Position numbers and translations under genes: made by a program | In this document: one piece after another, positions 44,516 to 53,598 of the stretch | Numbering within the stretch: position 1 is the stretch's first letter | How the letters are laid out: every line of letters starts with the position of its first letter | Assembly: GCA_028710895.1 (NCBI GenBank) | Contig: JAQTTH010000004.1 | Location: 1-64,000, forward strand | Source: Paludibacter sp. | Lineage (GTDB): Bacteria; Bacteroidota; Bacteroidia; Bacteroidales; Paludibacteraceae | Direction: 5' to 3' | Length of the DNA stretch: 64,000 bases | Notes under the pieces: model-generated | What the model was told of the DNA's origin: nothing | Databases searched by the model: none | Seen by the model: only the letters and a program-made list of their open reading frames with translations

Positions 44516-46390
44516 ATGGATTTTAAATACGATGTAATCGTTGTAGGTGCAGGTCATGCCGGAAACGAAGCTGCTTGTGCTGCTGCCAATATGGGCTCAA
44601 AGACCCTTCTCATCACCATGGACATGAATAAAATTGGTCAGATGAGTTGTAACCCTGCTGTTGGAGGTATCGCCAAAGGACAAATAGTCCGTGAAATCGA
44701 TGCACTTGGTGGTCATATGGGAATTATTACAGACCGCTCAGCAATTCAATTCCGTATGCTAAACCGTTCCAAAGGGCCGGCCATGTGGAGTCCCCGCTCA
44801 CAAAGCGACCGCCACCAGTTTATACAAGAATGGATAAAAACCGTTTCCAACACAGAAAACCTGTTTATCTGGCAAGATACTGTAAAGCAACTTACAATTG
44901 AAGACGGAACTGTTACCGGAGTTATCACTGCTTTGGGGATAGAAATGAAAGCAAAATCTGTCGTTATCACCGCAGGAACTTTCCTTGGAGGACTTATGCA
45001 CTTTGGCAAAAACCAACTAACTGGAGGTCGAATTTCAGAACCTGCATCCTACGGTATAACAGAACAGCTCAAATCCATCGGCTTTTCTACCGATAGAATG
45101 AAAACAGGAACTCCTTGTAGAATTGATGGTCGAACGATTGACTTCAGCAAAATGGCCGAACAAATCGGAGAAGATGACTTTCATAAGTTCTCTTTTATGG
45201 AAGAGGCTAAGCGAGAACTTCCTCAACGGAGTTGTTGGATTACCTACACTAACGAAACTACACACAATGAATTACGTAAAGGATTATCAGATTCTCCCCT
45301 TTACAACGGACAGATTCAAAGTATTGGACCACGTTATTGCCCAAGCATAGAAACCAAGATAGTCACATTTGCCGATAAATTATCGCACCAACTCTTCCTC
45401 GAACCTGAAGGTGTCAATTCACAAGAATATTATCTGAATGGTTTTTCATCTTCACTCCCACTTCAGGTTCAAATCGATGCTATTCACACTGTTTCTGGAT
45501 TGGAAAATGCACAACTATATCGTCCGGGCTATGCCATTGAGTACGATTTCTTCGATCCTACACAATTAAAACACACACTTGAAACCAAACGAATCAAGAA
45601 TCTATTCTTTGCCGGACAAATAAACGGAACCACAGGTTATGAAGAAGCGGGTGGACAAGGACTAATTGCTGGAATGAATGCACACATAAATTGCCATGGC
45701 GGAAAAGAATTTACCCTTGCCCGCAACGAAGCATATATTGGTGTTTTGATAGATGATTTAGTTACAAAAGGAGTTGACGAACCTTACCGCATGTTTACAT
45801 CACGAGCTGAATATCGTTTGATTCTTCGTCAGGACGATGCAGACATGCGTCTTACTGAGCGTGGATACGAAGTAGGATTAGCGACAAAAAATCGTTACGA
45901 CCAACTTCAAACAAAAAAAGAAGAACAGACAAAGCTCCGCAGTTTTCTCGAAAACCACTCAATAAAACCTGCTGATATCAATGAATTTCTCACAACCAAG
46001 AATTCATCAGAATTGAAACATGGGTGCAAATTGAGTGATTTAGTACTCCGTCCGCAATTGGGAATTTCCGATTTGTCCGAAGCTATTCCAGCCTTACACG
46101 AGAAACTAGATGAGATAAAATCGCGTAAAGAAGAAATTATTGAAGCCACTGAGGTACTTTTGAAATATGAAGGCTACATTGAGCGCGAGAAACTAATTGC
46201 GGAAAAGTTGCTTCGATTAGAGCATATCCCAATCAATGGACGAATAGATTACAATTCTATTTTGTCCCTTTCTACCGAGGCTCGCCAGAAGCTAACAAAG
46301 ATAGCACCCGAAACTATCGGACAAGCAAGCCGAATTCCGGGCATATCTCCAAGCGATGTAAATATATTATTGGTTTTGTTAGGACGATAA
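44516..46390 (+). CDS. mnmG: tRNA uridine-5-carboxymethylaminomethyl modification enzyme MnmG (GidA)
   Basis: 624 residues, full length. FAD-binding GxGxxG in VVGAGHAGNEAA at residues about 8-19, family motifs SCNPAVGGIAKGQIVREIDALGG, GTFLGGLMHFGK, LKTGTPCRIDG-type (here MKTGTPCRIDG), GQINGTTGYEEAGGQGLIAG and the C-terminal RIPGISPSDVNILLVLL. With MnmE it modifies the wobble uridine of several tRNAs. gidA is often near oriC; parS-like sites follow directly. uvrC starts 121 bases downstream on the same strand. Confidence 0.96.
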   Translation: MDFKYDVIVVGAGHAGNEAACAAANMGSKTLLITMDMNKIGQMSCNPAVGGIAKGQIVREIDALGGHMGIITDRSAIQFRMLNRSKGPAMWSPRSQSDRHQFIQEWIKTVSNTENLFIWQDTVKQLTIEDGTVTGVITALGIEMKAKSVVITAGTFLGGLMHFGKNQLTGGRISEPASYGITEQLKSIGFSTDRMKTGTPCRIDGRTIDFSKMAEQIGEDDFHKFSFMEEAKRELPQRSCWITYTNETTHNELRKGLSDSPLYNGQIQSIGPRYCPSIETKIVTFADKLSHQLFLEPEGVNSQEYYLNGFSSSLPLQVQIDAIHTVSGLENAQLYRPGYAIEYDFFDPTQLKHTLETKRIKNLFFAGQINGTTGYEEAGGQGLIAGMNAHINCHGGKEFTLARNEAYIGVLIDDLVTKGVDEPYRMFTSRAEYRLILRQDDADMRLTERGYEVGLATKNRYDQLQTKKEEQTKLRSFLENHSIKPADINEFLTTKNSSELKHGCKLSDLVLRPQLGISDLSEAIPALHEKLDEIKSRKEEIIEATEVLLKYEGYIEREKLIAEKLLRLEHIPINGRIDYNSILSLSTEARQKLTKIAPETIGQASRIPGISPSDVNILLVLLGR

Positions 46391-46420
46391 ATACGGTCAA
46401 AAATTAAAACACGGCAAAAT

Positions 46421-46436
46421 TGTTCCACGTGAAACA
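46421..46436 (+). promoter_or_regulatory. parS-like centromere site 1
   Basis: TGTTCCACGTGAAACA matches the widely conserved ParB-binding consensus TGTTNCACGTGAAACA at every position. It lies 30 bases after the mnmG stop codon. Confidence 0.85.
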
Positions 46437-46477
46437 AACGCACATAAATTAATCAGAAGCATCAGCCGGCAAGTCAT

Positions 46478-46493
46478 CGTTCCACGTGGAACA
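46478..46493 (+). promoter_or_regulatory. parS-like centromere site 2
   Basis: CGTTCCACGTGGAACA has the perfect palindromic core GTTCCACGTGGAAC and differs from the consensus at two positions. It lies 57 bases from site 1 and 18 bases before uvrC. Confidence 0.75.
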
Positions 46494-46511
46494 AAATTCA
46501 AACGAAGACAC

Positions 46512-48329
46512 ATGAAATCGGACAATACATTAAAAGAACAGGTAAATGCGCTGCCGGACAGACCGGGGGTTTACCAGTACTATAATGCTAACGACGAAAT
46601 CATCTATGTAGGCAAGGCTAAGAATCTAAAAAAACGTGTAACATCCTATTTCAATAAAATTCATGATTCGGGAAAAACAAATGTACTCGTAAAAAATATT
46701 GTATCATTAAAATACATTGTTGTCGAAACTGAAGAAGATGCCCTCCTACTCGAAAACAATTTGATCAAACAATACCAACCACGCTACAATGTATTGTTGA
46801 AAGACGGAAAAACCTATCCAAGCATTTGTATTACAAACGAAACTTTTCCACGTATTTTTAAAACTCGGAATATTTTCAAAAATGGGGCGCAGTATTTCGG
46901 ACCATACAGTTCAAATTATACAATCAATTCCATTCTTGAAATTGTGCATGAACTCTACCCTATTCGAACCTGCCGTCTTCCTCTGACAAAAGAAAACATC
47001 AATGCCGGAAAGTTTAAAGTTTGCTTACAATACCACATTCATAAATGCAAAGGTGCATGCGAGGGAAAAGAAACCGAAGCGGAATATAAAAAAACAATCG
47101 AGCAGGTTCGTCAGATAATTGAAGGTGATGCAAATGAGATAAGCAAAGTACTGTTTACTCAAATGCAGGAGTTGGCAAAGGAATATAAATTTGAAGAAGC
47201 CCATCAACTTAAACTAAAATATGAGTTAATAGAAAACTACAAATCCAAATCGATAATTGCAAACACCGTGGTTGAAAATACCGACGTATTTGCCTACGAT
47301 GAAAATGATAATTCAGCATTCGTTAATATTTTGCGCATATCAAAAGGATCAATTATTCAAGGATACACGATTGAATACAAGAAACGATTGGATGAAGACA
47401 AAGGGGATATATTAGCAATGGCAATCGTTGAATTGCGAGAAAGATTAAAGAGTAACTCGAAAGAAATAGTTGTTCCGTTCAAGATAAATTATGAACTGAA
47501 AGACGCTAATGTTGTCATTCCGCAACGCGGTGATCGTAAAAAATTATTGGAACTTGCGCTTCAAAATGTTCGTCAATTTAAGCTCGACAAATTGAAACAG
47601 GCCGAGAAACTAAATCCCGATCAGCGTGCTATTCAGCTTCTTAAGAGCATACAGGAGGCTCTACACATGGACAAACCTCCAATGATAATTGAGTGTTTCG
47701 ACAACTCAAATATCTCAGGAACAGACGCTGTAGCTGCTTGTGTAGTATTCAAAAAGGCAAAGCCTTCGAAAAAAGATTACAGGAAATACAACATTAAAAC
47801 AGTTGTTGGACCCGATGATTATGCTTCAATGAAAGAAGTAGTTCGCAGGAGATACACAAGAATGTTAAGTGAGGAGACACCGCTACCCGACTTGATTATT
47901 GCCGACGGTGGAGTTGGACAAATGGAAGTAATCCGACAGGTAATAGAAGATGAACTGAAGATTAACATTCCAATTGCTGGTTTAGCTAAAGACAGTAAGC
48001 ACCATACCCGCGAATTACTTTACGGATTTCCTGCAAAAGCAATTGGGTTAAAAACAAACGATCCGCTTTTCAAATTGCTAGCTTCGATGCAAGATGAGGT
48101 TCACCGATTTGCCATCACCTTCCATCGCGACAAGCGAAGCAAGACTCAGGTGGCTTCGGAACTCGACACAATACCAGGAATAGGTGAAAAAACTAAAAAC
48201 GAGCTTATAAAGCATTTCAAGAGTGTAAAACGAATTAGATTGGCTGAAATGCCGGAATTAATTGAAGTAGTTGGAACAAGCAGAGCATCAATAATTTACA
48301 ATTACTTTAAAGGTGAATTGAAGGCCTGA
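46512..48329 (+). CDS. uvrC: Excinuclease ABC subunit C
   Basis: 605 residues. GIY-YIG nuclease at the N-terminus (LPDRPGVYQYYNANDEIIYVGKAKNLKKRV, about 12-41), UVR motif (LAKEYKFEEAHQLKLKYE, about 215), RNase H-like second nuclease (IECFDNSNISGTDAVAACVVF and LIIADGGVGQMEV) and a C-terminal helix-hairpin-helix (LDTIPGIGEKTKNEL). It makes both incisions of nucleotide-excision repair. Complete. Confidence 0.96.
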   Translation: MKSDNTLKEQVNALPDRPGVYQYYNANDEIIYVGKAKNLKKRVTSYFNKIHDSGKTNVLVKNIVSLKYIVVETEEDALLLENNLIKQYQPRYNVLLKDGKTYPSICITNETFPRIFKTRNIFKNGAQYFGPYSSNYTINSILEIVHELYPIRTCRLPLTKENINAGKFKVCLQYHIHKCKGACEGKETEAEYKKTIEQVRQIIEGDANEISKVLFTQMQELAKEYKFEEAHQLKLKYELIENYKSKSIIANTVVENTDVFAYDENDNSAFVNILRISKGSIIQGYTIEYKKRLDEDKGDILAMAIVELRERLKSNSKEIVVPFKINYELKDANVVIPQRGDRKKLLELALQNVRQFKLDKLKQAEKLNPDQRAIQLLKSIQEALHMDKPPMIIECFDNSNISGTDAVAACVVFKKAKPSKKDYRKYNIKTVVGPDDYASMKEVVRRRYTRMLSEETPLPDLIIADGGVGQMEVIRQVIEDELKINIPIAGLAKDSKHHTRELLYGFPAKAIGLKTNDPLFKLLASMQDEVHRFAITFHRDKRSKTQVASELDTIPGIGEKTKNELIKHFKSVKRIRLAEMPELIEVVGTSRASIIYNYFKGELKA

Positions 48330-48418
48330 GAATTGAATATTAGAAAACAAACGTGCAAAGGATAGGAAATACAGAAGAGAAAAAGCCTTATTTTTGTGCA
48401 AAATTAGAATCCATTAAA

Positions 48419-48832
48419 ATGAATATAGAAATTAAGTCAATCGACACAATTCAACAATCCGCTCAAAAATTTATTGAGCTAATTGGCAACAGAACCGTTT
48501 TTGCATTTAACGGAAAAATGGGTGCCGGAAAAACAACGTTTATAAAATCGATATGTGAAGTGATGGGTGTAAAGGAAACTGTAAACTCACCAACATTCTC
48601 AATCGTTAATGAATATGAAGCAGCAGACGGTCGGATCATTTACCATTTCGATTGTTATCGCATCAACAAAATTCAGGAGGCATTAGATTTGGGGGCGGAA
48701 GAATATTTATACAGCGGAAATTTATGTTTTATCGAATGGTCGGAGAACATTGCCCCTATCCTACCCGACTCTTTGGTAAACGTAAATATTGAAGAAGTTG
48801 AAAATGGAAAAAGAAATGTGATGATTGAATGA
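48419..48832 (+). CDS. tsaE: tRNA threonylcarbamoyladenosine biosynthesis ATPase TsaE
   Basis: 137 residues from ATG at 48419; the longer frame adds 22 residues overlapping a TATTTTTG promoter box (48389-48396). Walker A GKMGAGKTT at residues 32-40, family motifs NSPTFSIVNEYE and HFDCYRI, and the FIEWSENI end. With TsaB and TsaD it makes t6A at position 37 of tRNAs. Genes for those partners are not in the window. Confidence 0.92.
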   Translation: MNIEIKSIDTIQQSAQKFIELIGNRTVFAFNGKMGAGKTTFIKSICEVMGVKETVNSPTFSIVNEYEAADGRIIYHFDCYRINKIQEALDLGAEEYLYSGNLCFIEWSENIAPILPDSLVNVNIEEVENGKRNVMIE

Positions 48833-48873
48833 TGTGGTGATGCAAAAATAAAAGATATGATAATATAAGAAAA

Positions 48874-49152
48874 ATGAAACAGAAAAAAAAGAACTCCGTA
48901 TTGGAACAGGTAAAAGCGGCCCGAAAGCAAAGCCGCGATGAAGAAATTCAAACACATGGGAAATCGATTAATTATCGAAAGGTTATGGCTAGCAAGAAGC
49001 AATATAACCGCAAAAAAAATAAGGCAGACGATGAGGTTCTGCCTTATTTTTTATTTAAAGTTTCGAAATATTACCAGATACTTACCCGTTTTTCAACAGG
49101 TACAAATAATTTATTATCGGCTTTAATACCAAAGGCATCATACCACGCCTGA
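48874..49152 (+). CDS. Small basic protein; 3' end probably altered by a homopolymer indel
   Basis: The first about 50 residues form a Lys/Arg-rich, hydrophilic protein (MKQKKKNSVLEQVKAARKQS, then INYRKVMASKKQYNRKK) of a kind I believe is conserved in Bacteroidetes. After an A8 run (49012-49019) the frame goes on through a terminator hairpin and 80 bases into the oppositely oriented peptidase gene, ending at 92 residues. One extra A would give AAA TAA and stop just before the terminator. So the natural product is probably about 49 residues and the listed end is doubtful. It may be nucleic-acid binding, judged only by charge. Confidence 0.55.
   Translation: MKQKKKNSVLEQVKAARKQSRDEEIQTHGKSINYRKVMASKKQYNRKKNKADDEVLPYFLFKVSKYYQILTRFSTGTNNLLSALIPKASYHA
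49018..49053 (+). terminator. Terminator after tsaE and the small basic gene
   Basis: AATAAGGCAGA pairs with TCTGCCTTATT and is followed by TTTTTATTT. It also faces the end of the peptidase gene. Confidence 0.85.
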
Positions 49153-51092
49153 ATGTGCGGCAAAGCGCCATTTACGCGCCATTTGCCAAGCGAGTGAGGG
49201 TCAGCCTTAGTCAGCCTTGAAATCTCCTCTGTACGGATATTTCCGGCCCATACATTCGCGTACGAAAGGAAGAAACGCTGCTCAGGAGTATAACCATCAG
49301 CCTTAGTTAACGGTTTTTCGGCTGTAGCATGTTTAAACGCATTGAAAGATACCTGCAAACCACCATGGTCAGCAATGTTTTCGCCTAGAGTAAACTTCCC
49401 ATTTGCCTTTACGCCCGGTGCAACTTCAATAGCATCAAAATAATCTGCCAAACCTTTTGTGCGCGCATCAAAATTCTTTTTATCATCTGCAGTCCACCAG
49501 TTTTTGAGGTTACCTTCCTTATCAAACTGACAACCCTGATCGTCGAAACCATGAGTCATTTCATGTCCGATTACCACGCCAATAGCTCCGTAATTGAAAG
49601 CATCATCGGCATTCATATCAAAGAATGGAGGTTGTAAAATACCGGCAGGGAAACAAATCTCGTTGGTTGTTGGATTGTAATAGGCGTTTACAGTCTGAGG
49701 TGTCATCAACCACTCATCTTTGTCAACAGGCTTACCGGCTTTATCAAATTTATAGGCATGGTCAAAACGGTTAGAACGAACAATATTAGCATAGTAGCTA
49801 TCTTTCTTAATATCTAATCCGGTATAGTCGCGCCATTTATTGGGATAACCTATTTTTACATAGAAAGCGTCCAGTTTTTCTTTTGCTTTTGCTTTGGTAG
49901 AATCACCCATCCAAGGTAATGCTTTGATACGTTCGGCCAATGAAATCTGAAGGTTCTTAACCAGTTTCAACATACGTTCTTTAGCTGCCGGTGGGAAATA
50001 TTGTTTTACGTACATCTGCCCTACAGCTTCGCCTAAAACGCCATCAACCATATCAACAGAGCGTTTCCAGCGTGGTCGTTGTTCTTTTTTGCCTGATAAA
50101 ACTTTGCCATAAAAATTGAAGTTTGCTGTATAAATTGCATCGCTCAAATAACTGGCCGAACCATCAATCAGTTTCCATTGCAAATAAGCAATTTGGTTGG
50201 CAATTGGTTCTGATTCGATAATTTTACCGACCTCAACCAATGATTCCTTTTGAGAAACACTAAGCACTTTCGTGTTTTTTAATCCCAAGGCATTCAAATA
50301 ACTGTTCCATTCAATGGCGGGAACTAATTTCTGAAGTTCAGCCACAGTCATTTTATTGTAATTTGCATGCGGATCACGCAGCTTTACATTATCATAGGCA
50401 GCAGTAGCCAAACGGGTTTCAATTTTCAGAACAGCTTCCATATTGGTTTTTGCCTGATCGTCAGTAAAACCAACCTGTTTGAACATATTGATTACATGAG
50501 CTTTATATTTCTCACGAATTTCTTTTGTGTGAGCATCGTTGTCAAGGTAATATTCGCGCTCACCCAAACTAATACCACTTTGGTAAGTCTGAACAAGATT
50601 TTCCTTGCTGCTCATTTGGTCGGCCTCAACGCTTATTGCAAAATATGTATCAACACCCGACAAATAAAGATCCGGCATTAATTTTACTAGTTCAGAAGAA
50701 GATTTCAAAGCTGCAATACTTGCTAAATCAGCTTTTATCGGCTCATAACCGTCTTTGTTTAGCTTGGCACTATCCATAGACATATTGTACAAATCGCCAA
50801 TTTTTTGTTCGATAGAACCCTGACTTCCACCTTTTGAGGCAATTCCTGTAACCAGATCTTTAAGCTGGTTTAGGTTGTTTTCCCGAAGTTTATCAAAACT
50901 TCCGAAGCGGGAATACTCACCCGTTAGCGGGTTATTTTTCATCCAGCCTCCGCAGGCATATTGATAAAAATCATTACCTGCAACGGCAGTTGTATCAAGA
51001 TTTTTCAGATTGATACCGGTGGTATCTTTGGGGGCATTGCATGCGTTTGTCATAAGAACAAGGGCAATAATGGGTACTGTTAGTTTTCTCAT
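49071..51092 (-). CDS. M13-family metallopeptidase (PepO/neprilysin-like), lipoprotein
   Basis: 673 residues. Lipoprotein signal with TNAC (Cys18). The N-terminal half is the M13 helical domain (DFYQYACGGWMKNNPL). Zinc site: HExxH in VIGHEMTHGFDDQG (about 511) and the third-ligand motif GENIADHGG (about 565), with FNYGAIG and substrate-binding VNAYYNP upstream. The C-terminus ends in a Trp. A periplasmic or surface endopeptidase acting on oligopeptides. Complete. Confidence 0.93.
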   Translation of the reverse strand: MRKLTVPIIALVLMTNACNAPKDTTGINLKNLDTTAVAGNDFYQYACGGWMKNNPLTGEYSRFGSFDKLRENNLNQLKDLVTGIASKGGSQGSIEQKIGDLYNMSMDSAKLNKDGYEPIKADLASIAALKSSSELVKLMPDLYLSGVDTYFAISVEADQMSSKENLVQTYQSGISLGEREYYLDNDAHTKEIREKYKAHVINMFKQVGFTDDQAKTNMEAVLKIETRLATAAYDNVKLRDPHANYNKMTVAELQKLVPAIEWNSYLNALGLKNTKVLSVSQKESLVEVGKIIESEPIANQIAYLQWKLIDGSASYLSDAIYTANFNFYGKVLSGKKEQRPRWKRSVDMVDGVLGEAVGQMYVKQYFPPAAKERMLKLVKNLQISLAERIKALPWMGDSTKAKAKEKLDAFYVKIGYPNKWRDYTGLDIKKDSYYANIVRSNRFDHAYKFDKAGKPVDKDEWLMTPQTVNAYYNPTTNEICFPAGILQPPFFDMNADDAFNYGAIGVVIGHEMTHGFDDQGCQFDKEGNLKNWWTADDKKNFDARTKGLADYFDAIEVAPGVKANGKFTLGENIADHGGLQVSFNAFKHATAEKPLTKADGYTPEQRFFLSYANVWAGNIRTEEISRLTKADPHSLGKWRVNGALPHIQAWYDAFGIKADNKLFVPVEKRVSIW

Positions 51093-51224
51093 ATTTGTTT
51101 CAATTAAATATTTTAAAATGCAAAACTAAATAAAGTTGTTGAATAAATAATATTTATACAGAAAACAAACAGAATAAATGGTTAATAGTTTAGTGAAATG
51201 ACAAAAAAAGAAGCTTAGTACAAA

Positions 51225-52235
51225 CTAAACTTCTACTGAATCAATAATTTTAAAAAGTTCCTGCAAGGTTTCAGCTCTTAGCATGGCAATGCGTGTTTCT
51301 TTGAAATTAGGAATTCCTTTGAAAACTGGTGTTGCAGCTAAATGCCGGCGACTGTGAATAATGCCTTTTAAGCGCTTATCATAAACACTTTCAATGCTTG
51401 TGCTTTCATCTATATCGAGCCATTTAATGGAAGCAATAATGTGCTCTTTCAAAATCTCTTTCTGCTCATGAAAACTAAGAATCTGTTTCACTTCACCCGT
51501 TTTGAAATACTCTTTTATTTCTGAAAAAATCCAGGGGCGACCGATAGCTGCACGACCAATCATAACGGCATCCACGCCATAACGATCAAAACATTCGGCA
51601 GCACGTTCGGGAGTAGTTACATCACCATTTCCAATAATGGGAATATGCATACGGGGATTGTTTTTTACTTCACCAATCAAGGTCCAATCGGCATCGCCGT
51701 GATACATTTGAGCACGGGTACGACCATGAATTGCCAATGCAGCAATACCAATATCCTGCAAGCGTTCGGCCAAATCAACAATCACTTTACTATCTTCATC
51801 CCAACCAAGGCGGGTTTTTACGGTCACGGGTAAATCAACAGCTTTTACAACAGCTTCCGTAATTTCAAGTAGCTTTGGTATGTCTTTCAGTAAACCCGAA
51901 CCGGCACCCTTTCCGGCAACTTTCTTTACCGGACAACCAAAATTTATGTCAATAATATCCGGTTTAGCTTCTGCAGCAATCTTTGCAGCCTGAGCCATAT
52001 CTACAGCCCAACGACCGTATAACTGAATAGCCACAGGGCGTTCTTCTTCGTAAATCGTCAGTTTTTGTTGCGTACGGTTTACACTTCGGATAAGGGCTTC
52101 CGACGAAACAAACTCCGTACAAACCATATCCACACCAAACCGCTTGCACAAAAGACGGAAAGCCGGGTCGGTAACATCCTCCATGGGTGCTAAAAACAAC
52201 GGTTTATCAGGGAATTCTATATTTGCAATCTTCAT
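51225..52235 (-). CDS. dusB: tRNA-dihydrouridine synthase
   Basis: 336 residues. FMN-binding TIM barrel: FLAPMEDVTDPAFRLLC at the start, catalytic Cys at about 99 in NFGCPVKKVAGKGAGSGLL, VKTRLGWD, HGRTRAQMYHGDADW, IGNGDVTTPE and MIGRAAIGRPWIF. It reduces uridines in the tRNA D-loop. DusB is the nearest subfamily by motif order; the exact paralogue is a family call. Single gene. Confidence 0.92.
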   Translation of the reverse strand: MKIANIEFPDKPLFLAPMEDVTDPAFRLLCKRFGVDMVCTEFVSSEALIRSVNRTQQKLTIYEEERPVAIQLYGRWAVDMAQAAKIAAEAKPDIIDINFGCPVKKVAGKGAGSGLLKDIPKLLEITEAVVKAVDLPVTVKTRLGWDEDSKVIVDLAERLQDIGIAALAIHGRTRAQMYHGDADWTLIGEVKNNPRMHIPIIGNGDVTTPERAAECFDRYGVDAVMIGRAAIGRPWIFSEIKEYFKTGEVKQILSFHEQKEILKEHIIASIKWLDIDESTSIESVYDKRLKGIIHSRRHLAATPVFKGIPNFKETRIAMLRAETLQELFKIIDSVEV

Positions 52236-52444
52236 AATTCAATAAAATGGAGTGCAAAGGTAAGTATTTAATTGAAACAGAACAATAAAGCGATTTGAAG
52301 AACAGATTGTTCAATTGGTTTGAAATTAACCTTATTGTTGGTAACAATGTACGTCATTATACCTATTTGTGGTGATTTCAGGTACTTCAATATTCATCTT
52401 ACTTTGCACAGTGAAACAAAACAAATAATTTTATACTTACGACA

Positions 52445-53257
52445 ATGAAAAAAGGTTCTAAAAAGATTGTGTTATTGGTTGGTTTATTGGCAGTGGCTAT
52501 CGCTTCAAATGCTCAGGACAGATTATTTACGTACACCTACCAAAGTGGAGTATTAAACAAAGGTCAGCGCGAAATTGAAGTCTGGAATACCTTTCGCACA
52601 GGAAAAGCAGATTATTTTAGTGCATTGGATAACCGTACCGAATTTGAAATTGGTCTTGGAAAAAATCTCCAGACAGCATTCTACTTAAACCTCTCTTCGG
52701 CAACGAATACCGTTTCTTTGCTAGGTATAAAATCGCTTGAAACACAAAATGAAATCAGCTTTTCGAACGAATGGAAATATAAATTGTTAGATCCTGTAGC
52801 AAATCCAATCGGACTGGCATTGTATGGCGAATACGGAATAAGCGGTAAAGAATACGAGCTTGAAGGAAAAGTGATTGTTGATAAAAAAATGGGAGCAGTA
52901 ACACTTGCTGCCAATGCTATTTACGAAATGGAACTGGAGCCGGGATATAAAGGCAACGAGTTCGAACTGGAAGCAGAAGAACACAAAGCTGACCTGAATA
53001 TTTCGGCAGCCTATGCATTAAATCCAAGATTTAATCTGACTGTAGAAAGCGCTTTTCGTAACGTCATTGTAGAGGGACAATTGGAGCACAGCGCACTTTA
53101 TGCCGGTTTAGGTGTTTCATATTCTAAAGATAAATTTCTGCTTAACTTCACGGTAATGCCTCAACTCACTTCATTCAAAGGTGCAACGAACAGCACACTC
53201 AATCTGAATGAGTTTGAAAAAACCCAATGCCGTTTATTATTCTCATATGCACTATAA
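52445..53257 (+). CDS. Secreted outer-membrane-barrel-like hypothetical protein
   Basis: 270 residues with a signal peptide ending SNAQ. The mature part alternates polar and aromatic residues in many short strands (EIEVWNTFRTGKADYF, EFEIGLGKNLQTAFYLNL, LGLYGEYGI-like segments), typical of a beta-barrel, and ends in an aromatic-rich strand (CRLLFSYAL). No family name is recognised. Its stop overlaps the start of the cytochrome c gene by 11 bases, so translation is coupled and the two products probably act together. Confidence 0.75.
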   Translation: MKKGSKKIVLLVGLLAVAIASNAQDRLFTYTYQSGVLNKGQREIEVWNTFRTGKADYFSALDNRTEFEIGLGKNLQTAFYLNLSSATNTVSLLGIKSLETQNEISFSNEWKYKLLDPVANPIGLALYGEYGISGKEYELEGKVIVDKKMGAVTLAANAIYEMELEPGYKGNEFELEAEEHKADLNISAAYALNPRFNLTVESAFRNVIVEGQLEHSALYAGLGVSYSKDKFLLNFTVMPQLTSFKGATNSTLNLNEFEKTQCRLLFSYAL

Positions 53258-53546
53258 ATTCGGAAAATTTGGACTCTTTTTATTTGCTGCAATAGTTTTG
53301 TTTGCTTGCAAATCGGCTTTGTACGTTCCCTCAAAAGAGACGATAAAAGCTGATGTAAACATCGAAACTCTAAAAAAAGGCAGAACACTCTACGTAAACA
53401 ATTGCAGCAGTTGCCATGCTTTGTATTTGCCCGAAAAATACAGCAAAAACGAATGGATTAAATCGGTAGACGATATGGCACCTAAAGCCAAAATTACCAA
53501 CGAAGAAAAAGAATTGATACTAGCTTATCTGACAAAAGGTGAGTAA
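53247..53546 (+). CDS. Small c-type cytochrome lipoprotein
   Basis: 99 residues from ATG at 53247, inside the end of the preceding gene. Lipobox LFAC (Cys21) tethers it to a membrane. The haem motif is Cys53-Ser-Ser-Cys-His57 in RTLYVNNCSSCHALY, with a plausible axial Met in VDDMAPKAK and a terminal helix (EEKELILAYLTK). It should carry one covalent haem in the periplasm or at the surface. Partnered with the barrel-like protein upstream, it may pass electrons at the outer membrane, but no reductase or cytochrome oxidase gene is nearby. Confidence 0.8.
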   Translation: MHYKFGKFGLFLFAAIVLFACKSALYVPSKETIKADVNIETLKKGRTLYVNNCSSCHALYLPEKYSKNEWIKSVDDMAPKAKITNEEKELILAYLTKGE

Positions 53547-53582
53547 AAAATGGCCGAATATGCTTTATATTCGGCCATTTTT
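53546..53582. terminator. Bidirectional terminator between the cytochrome and DUF5692-like genes
   Basis: AAAAATGGCCGAATAT and its exact complement around five bases; T runs on both strands. Confidence 0.9.
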
Positions 53583-53598
53583 AGTTGAAATAGGTGAG

